From the NCBI GenBank assembly GCA_024742475.1, contig JANSYI010000032.1:1-64000 (forward strand): a stretch of DNA of 64,000 nt. The letters run 5' to 3'. The position numbers were made by a program, and so were the translations under genes. Every line of letters begins with the position of its first letter. Within the stretch, counting starts at the first letter, position 1. This document shows positions 29,853-37,958 of the stretch, one piece after another. This stretch comes from a bacterium. GTDB taxonomy: Bacteria > Myxococcota_A > Polyangia > Nannocystales > Nannocystaceae. Below the pieces are notes generated by a model. That model saw only the letters and a program-made list of their open reading frames with translations. It had not been told where the DNA came from and did not search any database.

Positions 29853-30626
29853 CTACTCGCCGGCTTTGACCGAGCCCAGCATGGTGCCCCACGGCTCGGC
29901 CCAGACTTCGAGCGTCTTGGCGGGGCCGGTGGCCTTGAAGAACAGCGGGTCGCCCGAGCCCTCGACGATGGCGGCGAGCATGCGGTGGTCGGGCTTGTCG
30001 TGCTTTTCGGAGGCGCCGGGCATCATCGCGGCGGTGTAGTGGCCGGTGACGTCGAGGGTGTGCAGCGTCAGCGCGCCGACGGTCTTCTCGTCTTGCTTGG
30101 CCAGGTCGTCGATCGACTTGCCCTCGGGGGCGGTGAACTGGCCCTTCCAGCGGGCCATGTTGGCATCGACGCCGCCGGCACCGCCCTTGAAGCGGTAGAC
30201 GACCAGCTCGGCGTCGCCGCCGGGGCCGGGCACGACCCACTGGGCCATGCGCATCATCCCGCTGGGCTGGCCCTTCTCCCACTCCTTGGGGACGGCGACC
30301 TTGAACTCCGCGAGGGTCTCCTGCGTGACCTCGCCGCTGGGCGTGACGTCGCGTGGGGGTCCGGGCTCGGCCGGCTTGGGCGCGCCAGCCTTCATGCCCG
30401 CGTGCGGGTTGCTCGGCGCAGCGCCGCCGTGGGGGTTGCCGGGCGCAGCGCCGTGCGGGTTGGCGGGGGTGCCACCGCCGTGGGCTTGCGGGGTCGCCTT
30501 GGCGTCGGCGGGGGCCTTCGTCGCGGGGGCCTTGCTGTCGGCGGCCGCGTTGGGGGCCGCCTTCTTTTCACCGTCGCATGCAGCGAGGGACAGGGCGAGG
30601 GACAGCGGGAGCACGAACTTGGTCAT
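29853..30626 (-). CDS. Lipoprotein with NPHG-type repeats
   Basis: A 257-residue predicted lipoprotein. The signal peptide ends in LSLAAC, and an Ala/Lys/Pro-rich linker contains three copies of a short ANPHG/GNPHG/SNPHAG repeat at about residues 52-76, which could bind metal through His. The folded part (from ~100: ETLAEFKVAVPKEWEKGQP) resembles a generic beta-rich domain in exported myxobacterial proteins, with GAGGVDANMARWKGQFTAPE in the middle. Function unknown. It is convergent with the M16 peptidase gene (12-bp gap). The ATG at 30626 was chosen because the signal peptide begins there. Confidence 0.8.
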   Translation of the reverse strand: MTKFVLPLSLALSLAACDGEKKAAPNAAADSKAPATKAPADAKATPQAHGGGTPANPHGAAPGNPHGGAAPSNPHAGMKAGAPKPAEPGPPRDVTPSGEVTQETLAEFKVAVPKEWEKGQPSGMMRMAQWVVPGPGGDAELVVYRFKGGAGGVDANMARWKGQFTAPEGKSIDDLAKQDEKTVGALTLHTLDVTGHYTAAMMPGASEKHDKPDHRMLAAIVEGSGDPLFFKATGPAKTLEVWAEPWGTMLGSVKAGE

Positions 30627-30676
30627 GACCCGCGCACGATAGCGGGAACCTCCCGCCGCGTCGCCCCCCGCCGCCG

Positions 30677-31564
30677 CTACTCGCAGAACGCCGGCACCAG
30701 GCCGCCCATGCCCGCTTCGGCGGGGACACAGGTTTGGCCGTCCATCGGGCAGTCCTCGTCGACCGAGCACTCGCCGCACACGCCGAGCTCGGCGAAGCCC
30801 AGCAGGGCCGCGACGCCGCAGTGGCCCGAGGCGCAGGCCTCGCCGACGCCCTCGCCGCCTTCGATCGGGCAGCCCTGGCCGTTGTCGACCGAGCCGGGAT
30901 CGGCACAGATGAACGAGCCGCCGAGGTTCTCCAGGTCGTAGAAGGGCGTGCACAGCTGGCCGTCGGTGCACGGCAGCTGAGGCCCGCACTCGGAGCAGAA
31001 GCTGGCGTTGAAGATGCCGCCGGTGTCGATGAGCTCGGTGCACACCAGCTCACCCATGCAGCCCTCGTCGGTGTTGCACTGAACGCCCTGGCTGCCGTCG
31101 GTGCAGATCGCGTAGCCGACCGCATCGAGGCTGCACGTGCCCATGCCGCAGTCTTGGTCGACCAGGCACTCGGAGCAGACGCCGCCGGCCTGGGGGATCG
31201 TGTAGCAGTAGCCGCTCTCGCACTCGTCGGCGCCGGAGCACTGGGCGCCGTTGGGCTGCGGGTCGACCGAGGTCTCGTCGCCGGTGTCGGGCATGATGAA
31301 GCCGCCGTCGTCGATGCCGGTGCTGCCGTCGTCGCCGGTCTCGGCAGGCCCGGTCGTGGGCGAAGCGGTCGTGACCGTGCCCGAGGTGGCCGAGCCCGCC
31401 GTCGTCACGCCGGGGGACGTCGTGGTGACCGAGGTCCCGCTCGTCCCCTCGCCCGAGCTGCTGCCTTCGTCGGTGTCTCCACCGACGTCGACGGCGCTTC
31501 CGCACGCGCACAAGGTGATTGCCAGGCCAAGAGAGAGAATCGAGCTGAACCGCAACATCGTCAT
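30677..31564 (-). CDS. Cys-rich lipoprotein
   Basis: A 295-residue predicted lipoprotein with the lipobox ITLCAC and a long Ser/Thr/Gly linker to residue ~95 (TTTSPGVTTAGSATSGTV). The rest holds about 26 Cys residues in repeated units such as CSGADECESGYCY, CSECLVDQDCGMGTC and CGECSVDEDCPMDGQTC, the kind of disulfide-rich module common in surface proteins of myxobacteria. Probably a structural or binding surface protein. Two in-frame ATGs (31564 and 31558) are possible. It follows the GNAT gene region on the same strand (41-bp gap). Confidence 0.82.
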   Translation of the reverse strand: MTMLRFSSILSLGLAITLCACGSAVDVGGDTDEGSSSGEGTSGTSVTTTSPGVTTAGSATSGTVTTASPTTGPAETGDDGSTGIDDGGFIMPDTGDETSVDPQPNGAQCSGADECESGYCYTIPQAGGVCSECLVDQDCGMGTCSLDAVGYAICTDGSQGVQCNTDEGCMGELVCTELIDTGGIFNASFCSECGPQLPCTDGQLCTPFYDLENLGGSFICADPGSVDNGQGCPIEGGEGVGEACASGHCGVAALLGFAELGVCGECSVDEDCPMDGQTCVPAEAGMGGLVPAFCE

Positions 31565-31605
31565 CGTCCGAGGACTGGATGATGCCCCCGGGGCGGTCTC
31601 GCGGT

Positions 31606-32421
31606 CTACCCAGCAGTCGATTCCGCCCACGACGCCCGCATGGCGACGGTTGTTTGCACCGCCGTCCACTCGCCGTCAACGAGGCCTGAGAGGAAGGGCG
31701 CGTCGGCCGGGACCTCGTGGAGCAGGGCTGGCGCGCCTTCGGGGACCGCGTTCAGCCACGCCCGAGGCCCCTGCGGCAGGCCGTCCGCCGAGGTCCAGCG
31801 CATCGCGACATGTGCGGTGCCTTCGAAGGACACGTCGAAGCGATCGCGCCCGCCACACACGCGGAGCGTGGCGCGTGCGCGGGTTCGCTCCCATGCCTCT
31901 CGAAACCATCCGCTGCACGTCGGCCCCGGCGTGGGCGCGTCCCACGGCTCGGAGATTGGCGGCGTGGCGGCACCGCGACCGAAGGCGAGCAGGGTGTGGG
32001 TGACCTGGTGTGGCTGCATGCCGCAGCGCTCGTAGAAGGGCACGGCGTCCTCGGAGGCGGGCGTCAGCATGGCGTCTGCGCCGTCGGCTCGTGCCTGCTC
32101 CAGCAGGGCGCCGACGAGCCTGCGCCCCAGACCCCGGCCGCGCCACGCAGGCCGTAGGCCGATGCCTGCCGTGCGCGCGGTCGAGCCCAGCGACGCCGGT
32201 CGACCGAGCAGGCCGTAGCCGATCCACGCGCCAGCCTCCGCAGGGTCGCGGCTGCGGCTCACCACGAGCGAGCGCTCGGGCACGACGCACTCCCGCGCGA
32301 GCTTTCTATCGAACCATCCGCGTGGACGCTGTCCGTCGCCGAACACGGCCCGCGCGAGCGGCTCGAGCAGCGCGGCGTCACGGGCCGACGCGACCGACCA
32401 CAGGTGGACGGGGGCGCTCAC
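31606..32421 (-). CDS. GNAT-family N-acetyltransferase
   Basis: A 271-residue acetyltransferase. The acetyl-CoA motif A is IGLRPAWRGRGLGRRLVGAL, and the following AMLTPASEDAVPFYERCGM fits motif B, both in the first half. The C-terminal ~110 residues are an extra domain with EGTAHVAMRWTSADG that I cannot identify. The substrate is unknown. The start is GTG at 32421, which overlaps the ddl stop by four bases (GTGA), so it is probably translated with ddl; the open frame upstream has an Arg-rich, implausible sequence. Confidence 0.82.
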   Translation of the reverse strand: MSAPVHLWSVASARDAALLEPLARAVFGDGQRPRGWFDRKLARECVVPERSLVVSRSRDPAEAGAWIGYGLLGRPASLGSTARTAGIGLRPAWRGRGLGRRLVGALLEQARADGADAMLTPASEDAVPFYERCGMQPHQVTHTLLAFGRGAATPPISEPWDAPTPGPTCSGWFREAWERTRARATLRVCGGRDRFDVSFEGTAHVAMRWTSADGLPQGPRAWLNAVPEGAPALLHEVPADAPFLSGLVDGEWTAVQTTVAMRASWAESTAG

Positions 32422-33473
32422 CGATCGAGGCGCAGCGCGGCGCGCTCGGCATGCCGCGCGAGCGCCAGGTCGCACAGCCTCGACACCAGGCTCGGGTAGT
32501 CGACGCCGGCGTGCTCGATCAGCTTGGGATACATGCTGATCGAGGTGAACCCGGGCATCGTGTTGGGCTCGTTGAGGTAGGCGACGCCGCTGTCGCGGTC
32601 GAGCAGGAAGTCGATGCGCGCCAGCCCCGAGCAGCCCAGCGCCACGAAGGCCCGCTTCGCGTCTCGCTGCAGCCGCTGCGCGAGCGCGGGCGGGAGGTCG
32701 GCCGGGATGGCATACGAGGCGACGTCGCTGACGTACTTCGTCTCGTAGTCGTACCAGGTGCCCGGCGGCAGGATGATCTCACCCGGCGCGCTGACGATCG
32801 TCTCGGGGCCTCCGTTGCCGAGCACGGCCAGCTCGATCTCCCTCGCATTCACGCCTTGCTCGACCACCACCTTGGTGTCGAAGCCCGCGGCCTCGCGCAG
32901 CGCGGCGTCGAGCTGCGCGCGGTCGGTGCACTTGCACACGCCGACCGAGCTGCCGAGGTTGGCTGGCTTGGTGAAGCACGGATAGCCGAGCGACGCCTCG
33001 ATCGAGGCGATGGCGCCCTCGCGGTTGTCCGCGTCTTGCAGCGCGCGCGCGTCGAGCGTGACGAACGGCACCTGCGCGATGTCGGGGGCGAGCGCGGCGA
33101 TGAGGTGCTTTTGCACCGCCTTGTCCATGCAGCTCGCCGAGGCGAGCACGCCCGAGCCGACGTAGGGCACCCGCGCCAGCTCGAGCAGGCCCTGGATCGT
33201 GCCGTCCTCGCCGTTGGGTCCGTGCAGCACCGGAAAGACCAGGTCGGCCTCGAGCTCGCGAACACCTGAGAGGGGGGCTCCGTTGCGTACGATCGCGGCG
33301 AGGTCGGAGGCGTCGGTCGCCGTGCGCCAGATCCCGTCGCGACCGATGCCCACGGGGACGGCCTCGAAGCGCTGGGGGTCGACCGCGTCGAGCACGGACC
33401 GCGCGCTGCGGAGCGAGACCTCATGCTCGGACGACATGCCGCCAAAGAGGACGGCCAAGCGAGTGCGGCTCAT
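32418..33473 (-). CDS. ddl: D-alanine--D-alanine ligase
   Basis: A 351-residue ATP-grasp ligase that makes D-Ala-D-Ala for peptidoglycan. LAVLFGGMSSEHEVSL is the N-terminal substrate-binding motif. VFPVLHGPNGEDGTIQGLLE, YVGSGVLASASCMDKAVQK, CFTKPANLGSSVGVCKC and NEPNTMPGFTSISMYP follow in the expected order. A Pro sits where many Ddl proteins have Ile/Val (NEPNT for NEINT). Length is usual. It is upstream of, and overlaps by 4 bp, the GNAT gene, and it is divergent from cobT across a 111-bp gap that holds a palindrome. Confidence 0.95.
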   Translation of the reverse strand: MSRTRLAVLFGGMSSEHEVSLRSARSVLDAVDPQRFEAVPVGIGRDGIWRTATDASDLAAIVRNGAPLSGVRELEADLVFPVLHGPNGEDGTIQGLLELARVPYVGSGVLASASCMDKAVQKHLIAALAPDIAQVPFVTLDARALQDADNREGAIASIEASLGYPCFTKPANLGSSVGVCKCTDRAQLDAALREAAGFDTKVVVEQGVNAREIELAVLGNGGPETIVSAPGEIILPPGTWYDYETKYVSDVASYAIPADLPPALAQRLQRDAKRAFVALGCSGLARIDFLLDRDSGVAYLNEPNTMPGFTSISMYPKLIEHAGVDYPSLVSRLCDLALARHAERAALRLDR

Positions 33474-33534
33474 CGAGGCGCATTGTCGTGGCTTTCCCCG
33501 GCCCTGTCACCCGGCTGGTCGGGGGCACACCGAC

Positions 33535-33549
33535 GCGACGCTGCGTCGC
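33535..33549. promoter_or_regulatory. 15-bp palindrome between ddl and cobT
   Basis: GCGACGC-T-GCGTCGC is a perfect inverted repeat around one base. It lies in the 111-bp divergent intergenic region, 36 bases before the cobT start. It could be an operator or a short hairpin in the cobT leader. High GC makes chance occurrence more likely. Confidence 0.35.
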
Positions 33550-33584
33550 TATGCCGGCCGGAGGTGCTGTGGCAAGAGGCCGCC

Positions 33585-34631
33585 ATGCCCTCCAAAGCAA
33601 CCAGCCCCGCCGACTGGGCGCGCATTGCCCGAGATCGACAGGCCACCCCGACCAAGCCTCCTGGCAGCCTGGGTGTCCTCGAGGAGATCGCGTGCCGCCT
33701 GGCGGGCATGCAGCGGACCGAGACCCCCGTGGCCTCCCCGGCGCGCGTGATCGTGGCAGCCGGCGATCACGGCTTCGTCCACCGCGGCGTGTCCCCCTAT
33801 CCCCAGGCCGTGACCGGACAGATGGTGGCCAACTTCGCCGGCGGCGGGGCGGCGATCAACGCGTTGGCCCGCGCGGCAGGGGCCAGCGTCGAGGTGTTGG
33901 TCGTGGGGCTGGCCAACGCCGCGCCCGAAGTGCCCGCGCGCGAGGGTGTGCGGGTCGTGCATGCCCAGGTCGCGCTGGGCACCGCCGATGCGGTGGAGGG
34001 CCCCGCGATGTCTCCCGCGCAGTTCGACGCCGCGTGGAGCGTCGGGGCCGACGCGATCGATCGGGCCGCGGACGAGGGGGTGGCCGTGGTCGCGCTGGGG
34101 GAGATGGGCATTGGCAACACCACGGCCGCGGCCGCGGTCACGGCGGGGCTGCTCGATCGGCCCGCGGAGCAGGTCACCGGCGTCGGTACGGGCGCAGACG
34201 CGGCGATGCGGGCGCGCAAGGTCGCCGTGGTCGAGGCGATGATCGCTCGACACGGACCGCAACGCTCGCCCCTGGAGTGGTTGCGCCGCGTGGGCGGGCT
34301 CGAGATGGCCGCGCTCGCCGGCGCGGCCGACCGCGCGCACGCGCGGGGGATCGCGGTCGTGGCGGATGGGTTCATCAGCACGGCGGCCATCGCCGCGGCG
34401 GTGCGCGCGAGGCCGCAGGTCGCCGAGGTCGTGTTCGCGGGGCACCGCTCGAGCGAGCCGGGGCACGACGTCCTGCTCGCGGCGCTGGGCCTGCAGCCTC
34501 TGCTCGACCTCGGGCTGCGGCTGGGCGAGGGCAGCGGCGCGGCGGCGGCCTTGCCCCTGCTGCGGGCCGCGTGTGCCGTGCATGGCGAGATGGCGACCTT
34601 CGCGTCGGCCGGAGTCGAGCGGGGATCGTGA
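33585..34631 (+). CDS. cobT: Nicotinate-nucleotide--dimethylbenzimidazole phosphoribosyltransferase
   Basis: A 348-residue CobT, which makes alpha-ribazole phosphate, the lower ligand precursor of cobalamin. TKPPGSLGVLEEIACRLAGM near the N-terminus, VIVAAGDHGFVHRGVSPYPQ, VVALGEMGIGNTTAAAAV, GTGADAAMRARKVAVVEAM and the C-terminal LRLGEGSGAAAALPL with the catalytic Glu are all present. The ATG at 33585 was chosen because homology starts there; the longer frame is without signal. It overlaps cobS by 4 bp (GTGA). No cobalamin riboswitch is recognisable in the 111-bp leader. Confidence 0.96.
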   Translation: MPSKATSPADWARIARDRQATPTKPPGSLGVLEEIACRLAGMQRTETPVASPARVIVAAGDHGFVHRGVSPYPQAVTGQMVANFAGGGAAINALARAAGASVEVLVVGLANAAPEVPAREGVRVVHAQVALGTADAVEGPAMSPAQFDAAWSVGADAIDRAADEGVAVVALGEMGIGNTTAAAAVTAGLLDRPAEQVTGVGTGADAAMRARKVAVVEAMIARHGPQRSPLEWLRRVGGLEMAALAGAADRAHARGIAVVADGFISTAAIAAAVRARPQVAEVVFAGHRSSEPGHDVLLAALGLQPLLDLGLRLGEGSGAAAALPLLRAACAVHGEMATFASAGVERGS

Positions 34632-35371
34632 CGCGCTTCTTCGCCGCGCTGTCCTTTCTCACCCGGCTACCGGCACCCGGCGCCGCGTCGTTCGGCCCGC
34701 GCGAGGTGGGCCGGGGCGCGCTGTGCTTTCCGCTGGTCGGGGCGATCGTCGGCGGCATCACGGCGGCGTCGGGATGGCTGCTCGAGGGCGCGTTGCCCAC
34801 GTGGCTCGTGGCGACCCTCGCCGTCGCAGTCACGATCCGGTGCACGGGGGCGTTTCACCAGGATGCGCTGGCGGACTTCGTCGACGGCTTCGGCGGGGGC
34901 CTGACGCGCGAGGCGGTGCTTCGCATCATGCACGACTCGAGCATCGGCGCGTACGGGACCGTCGCCCTGGTGCTGGCGCTGCTGGTGCGCGTCGGGTGCA
35001 CGGCGGCGCTGATCGACGCGGGCGCGTGGGGGCTGCTCGTGGCCGCGGGCGCCCTGAGTCGCTGGCCGTCGGTGCTCATGGGCGCCGCGTTTCCCTACGC
35101 GCACGCCGAGGGCAAGGCGCTGGGCAGGGCGCTCACCGACCACATCGGGCTGTGCGAGTGCGTGGGCGCCAGCGCGTCTGCGGTCGGCATCGGGGCCTGG
35201 CTCGGGCCGGGGATCGCCGGCGGGGGCGTGCTCGTCTGCCTCGCGGTCGGGGCCTGGTTCTCGTGGACGGCGATGCGCAGGGTGGGCGGCGTCACCGGGG
35301 ACACGATGGGCGCTGCGACTGAAGCGTGCGAGCTGGCGACGTTGGTCGTCGCGGTGGGGAGCGTGCACTGA
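34628..35371 (+). CDS. cobS: Adenosylcobinamide-GDP ribazoletransferase (cobalamin synthase)
   Basis: A 247-residue integral membrane protein that joins adenosylcobinamide-GDP and alpha-ribazole. The N-terminal RFFAALSFLTRLPAPG and the conserved GAFHQDALADFVDGFGGG with its acidic metal-binding residues are diagnostic; about six membrane segments follow. The GTG start at 34628 overlaps the cobT stop, and the stop overlaps the following cobC start by one base (TGATG). The operon is thus cobT-cobS-cobC. The partner cobinamide kinase/guanylyltransferase (CobU/CobP) is not in this window. Confidence 0.95.
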   Translation: MTRFFAALSFLTRLPAPGAASFGPREVGRGALCFPLVGAIVGGITAASGWLLEGALPTWLVATLAVAVTIRCTGAFHQDALADFVDGFGGGLTREAVLRIMHDSSIGAYGTVALVLALLVRVGCTAALIDAGAWGLLVAAGALSRWPSVLMGAAFPYAHAEGKALGRALTDHIGLCECVGASASAVGIGAWLGPGIAGGGVLVCLAVGAWFSWTAMRRVGGVTGDTMGAATEACELATLVVAVGSVH

Positions 35372-36015
35372 TGCTGGGGCTTTGGTCCTCGCTGCGAACG
35401 CTGCCCGAGGGCGTGACGCACCGCGTCGTCCTGATGCGTCACGCCGAGCCCGTCGCGCAGACCCGAGGGCGGTGTTACGGCAAGCTCGACGTGGGCCTCG
35501 GGGCGGCGGGCCGAGCCCAGGCCGTGGCCGCAGCGTCGTCCTTTTCGCAGGGCGATCTGCACGCTGTGATCAGCAGTCCCCGCGTGCGGGCCAAGCAGAC
35601 CGCGCAGATCCTCGCCGACGCCGTGGACGCCCCGCTGCACCTCGATCCGCGCTTCGCCGAGATCGACTTCGGCGCCTTCGAGGGGCGGACCTACGCGGAG
35701 ATCGAGGCCTCGCACCCGCAGGCGTACGCGGACTGGATGCGCTCGCCCACGACGATGCACTTTCCCGGCGGAGAGAGCTTCGGGCAGATGAAGGCGCGCG
35801 TGCTCGAGGGCGTGCGAGCGCTTCGCCACGCGTACCGGGGCGTTGCGGTGGGGCTCGTCTCCCACGGCGGGGTGGGGCGCATCATCGTGGCCGACGCGCT
35901 GCGCATGCCCGACGATGCGATCTTTGCACTCGAGCAGAGCTACGCGGGGGTGTCGGTGCTCGACTGGTGGGACCAAACGCCCGCGCTGCGGCTGCTCAAC
36001 TGGACGCCGCGGTGA
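35371..36015 (+). CDS. cobC: Histidine phosphatase, probable alpha-ribazole phosphatase
   Basis: A 214-residue histidine-phosphatase-family enzyme. The phosphohistidine motif is LMRHAEPV (Arg23-His24); ISSPRVRAKQTAQILADAV, EIDFGAFEGRTYAEIEA and VSHGGVGRIIVADAL carry the other catalytic residues. Its place directly after cobT and cobS (start ATG overlapping the cobS stop) makes alpha-ribazole-5'-phosphate phosphatase the best call; without that context, phosphoglycerate-mutase-like activity would be equally possible from sequence. Length fits CobC. Confidence 0.9.
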   Translation: MLGLWSSLRTLPEGVTHRVVLMRHAEPVAQTRGRCYGKLDVGLGAAGRAQAVAAASSFSQGDLHAVISSPRVRAKQTAQILADAVDAPLHLDPRFAEIDFGAFEGRTYAEIEASHPQAYADWMRSPTTMHFPGGESFGQMKARVLEGVRALRHAYRGVAVGLVSHGGVGRIIVADALRMPDDAIFALEQSYAGVSVLDWWDQTPALRLLNWTPR

Positions 36016-36111
36016 GCACCACACGAGGGGGCTGCTGCGCTGCGGTCGAGCGCGCTCGCGAATATTCAATCGAGCGAGGTGAGTTCGCGTGTCTCGTCGC
36101 GAGGCAACGAA

Positions 36112-37539
36112 GTGACACTGCGCGACACATACGTATCCGTGCGATCGACGACGAAACGATGGGTTCTCCTGGGTGCAACGCTTGCCGCTGCGTGCGGTGC
36201 AGACGGGACCCCCGGCTCGGGTGGCTCGAGTTCTTCGGGTGGGTTCGGCACGGACGCTGCCGGCGGCACCGAGTCGGTTGACGCGAGCACCGGCGAGGGG
36301 AGTGGTGGGGAGTCCACGACTGGGCCGGGTTCGACCGGGGGGTCGAGCTCCGCGACGAGCGCATCGACGGGGGACGACACCACAGGGGCGACGGAGGGGT
36401 CGACCGGTGGGGACAGCGAACTCCCCTGCGAGTTCACACCAGGTGCGGCCATCGAGATGCATGCCCTGGGTGAAACCGAGGCGGCCAACCCGGCCATCGC
36501 CCGCGACGAGACGGGCCTTTGGCTCGTTCATCGACGCGTCGTTGGCGATGAGTTCCTCTATCACGACCTTCACGTCGGCCATGTGTCGTGCGACGACGTG
36601 TTCGACCAGCCGCCGTTGCTCTTTTCGCACGAAGACTACGAAGACCACGTCGATCCTGGGGTCGCGGTCCACGAGGGCGCCGTGCTCGTCTCGTTCTACC
36701 GTGAACCAGATTTCGACCAGTCGACCTCGCACTACGTCGTCTTCGACGGGGTGAGCCTGGAGACGATCGCGGAGTCGCCGCAGGAGTTTCAATGGAGCTA
36801 CACGGGGCGCGTCGACGCGGTGTCGCACTCGGGCGGCTTTCGCATCGCCACGACGGGGTCTTCGGACTCCGGAGAGAGCGTCGTACATACGCTTCCGTTG
36901 TCCTCCGAAGGCGTGCCGTCACGTCCACCTGTTGGACCGTCGGCCGACGGCAACTACGACCGATACTTCTCCAATGCGAACGTCAGCGCCGGCGGCCGAT
37001 GGCTCGCGTACTACGACCGAGATCAGGCGGCGGACACGTGGACCCCGACGCTGCACGACCTGCAGGGGTCCGCATCGCCACTGCAATGGCGCCCCGAGGA
37101 CGACATGGGGTCGCTGCGTCTTCGGACGACGGAAGACACCGAGGCGTTTCCCATCCTCGTAGCGCACTTCAATGTGGGCGAGTGGCCCTACGACGACAGC
37201 TTGTCCGATGTCGAGGTCCGCGTCGGTCTTGGTGAGCCCATCAGGTTGGGGCTCGATGGACGAGGGGAACGCGGCGGGCGGGTTGCGGTGGGGCCCGATG
37301 GCCGAATCGGCGTGGCCTACTACGACGTCCCCGCACCGGGGGAGTCGGGCATGGTTCGCTTTCAGGAGCTCCAGCGTACGGGCGATGCGCTGACCCGCGT
37401 GGGCGAAGAGGTGGAGGTCGGGGTGATGTACGACTGGACCCGGCCGGCGATCGCCTGGACTGGCGCGGGCTACACCATCGTCTGGCAGTCGGGCTCGAGC
37501 CTGTGGATGAGAACGATGGCGACGGAGTCCGGTCGATGA
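36112..37539 (+). CDS. Predicted lipoprotein with repeated beta units, main part of an apparently frameshifted gene
   Basis: About 475 residues. The GTG at 36112 was chosen because a GAGG lies 7 bases upstream; an in-frame GTG at 36079 is the alternative. The signal peptide ends in LGATLAAAC, then comes a Ser/Gly/Thr linker of about 80 residues. The rest is a run of beta-strand units with ANPAIARDETGLWLVHRR and DWTRPAIAWTGAGYTIVWQS, reminiscent of propeller-like repeat proteins (inference). The frame stops at 37537-37539, but matching sequence continues in another frame to 37939 (next entry). Third codon positions look less GC-saturated than in the neighbours, which may mean different origin or weaker constraint. 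Confidence 0.7.
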   Translation: MTLRDTYVSVRSTTKRWVLLGATLAAACGADGTPGSGGSSSSGGFGTDAAGGTESVDASTGEGSGGESTTGPGSTGGSSSATSASTGDDTTGATEGSTGGDSELPCEFTPGAAIEMHALGETEAANPAIARDETGLWLVHRRVVGDEFLYHDLHVGHVSCDDVFDQPPLLFSHEDYEDHVDPGVAVHEGAVLVSFYREPDFDQSTSHYVVFDGVSLETIAESPQEFQWSYTGRVDAVSHSGGFRIATTGSSDSGESVVHTLPLSSEGVPSRPPVGPSADGNYDRYFSNANVSAGGRWLAYYDRDQAADTWTPTLHDLQGSASPLQWRPEDDMGSLRLRTTEDTEAFPILVAHFNVGEWPYDDSLSDVEVRVGLGEPIRLGLDGRGERGGRVAVGPDGRIGVAYYDVPAPGESGMVRFQELQRTGDALTRVGEEVEVGVMYDWTRPAIAWTGAGYTIVWQSGSSLWMRTMATESGR

Positions 37540-37540
37540 C

Positions 37541-37939
37541 GCCGGGCACGGGTCGAACACGCTGGCGCGCTGCGTTGGGACCCACGGGCCGTGGGCCTTT
37601 GCGCTGGGTCTCCAGGACACGGGGCAGGGTGCGACGCTTCATGCCGTCGCCGGTGGCCATCACGTCGAGGTCGCCTCGGGCGTGTACGACTTCGACATCT
37701 CGGTCAGCGCGGATGGGGAGGCCGGACTCGTCTCGGTCGAGCGCTCCGGAGCGTCACGCGTCGTCCGGCTTCGTCGATTCGACCTCTCCGATGCTCGAGC
37801 GCCGGTGCGCATCGATGCCGTCGACGTCGGGGAGAGCTTCACGGTCTCTCGTCCCGCCATCGCAGCGCTCGAGGTTGGTTGGTTCGTCGTGTGGCAGCGC
37901 AGCGCGAATCAGCTCTGGTCACGAACCCTCCTCGACTAG
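37541..37939 (+). pseudogene. C-terminal continuation of the lipoprotein in another frame
   Basis: A 132-codon open stretch with no good start codon or ribosome-binding site of its own (first GTG at 37682). Its end reads VSRPAIAALEVGWFVVWQRS, closely parallel to RPAIAWTGAGYTIVWQS just before the stop of the preceding gene. This suggests one more repeat of the same protein, separated by a net one-base insertion near 37520-37540. It may be a true frameshift, a sequencing error, or a programmed change; the sequence alone cannot decide. Confidence 0.6.
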
Positions 37940-37958
37940 TGTGCCGCGGCGCGGTTCA

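Noticed and set aside
33474-33584. Cobalamin riboswitch before cobT
   Set aside because: No B12-box-like sequence or matching conserved segments were found by eye.
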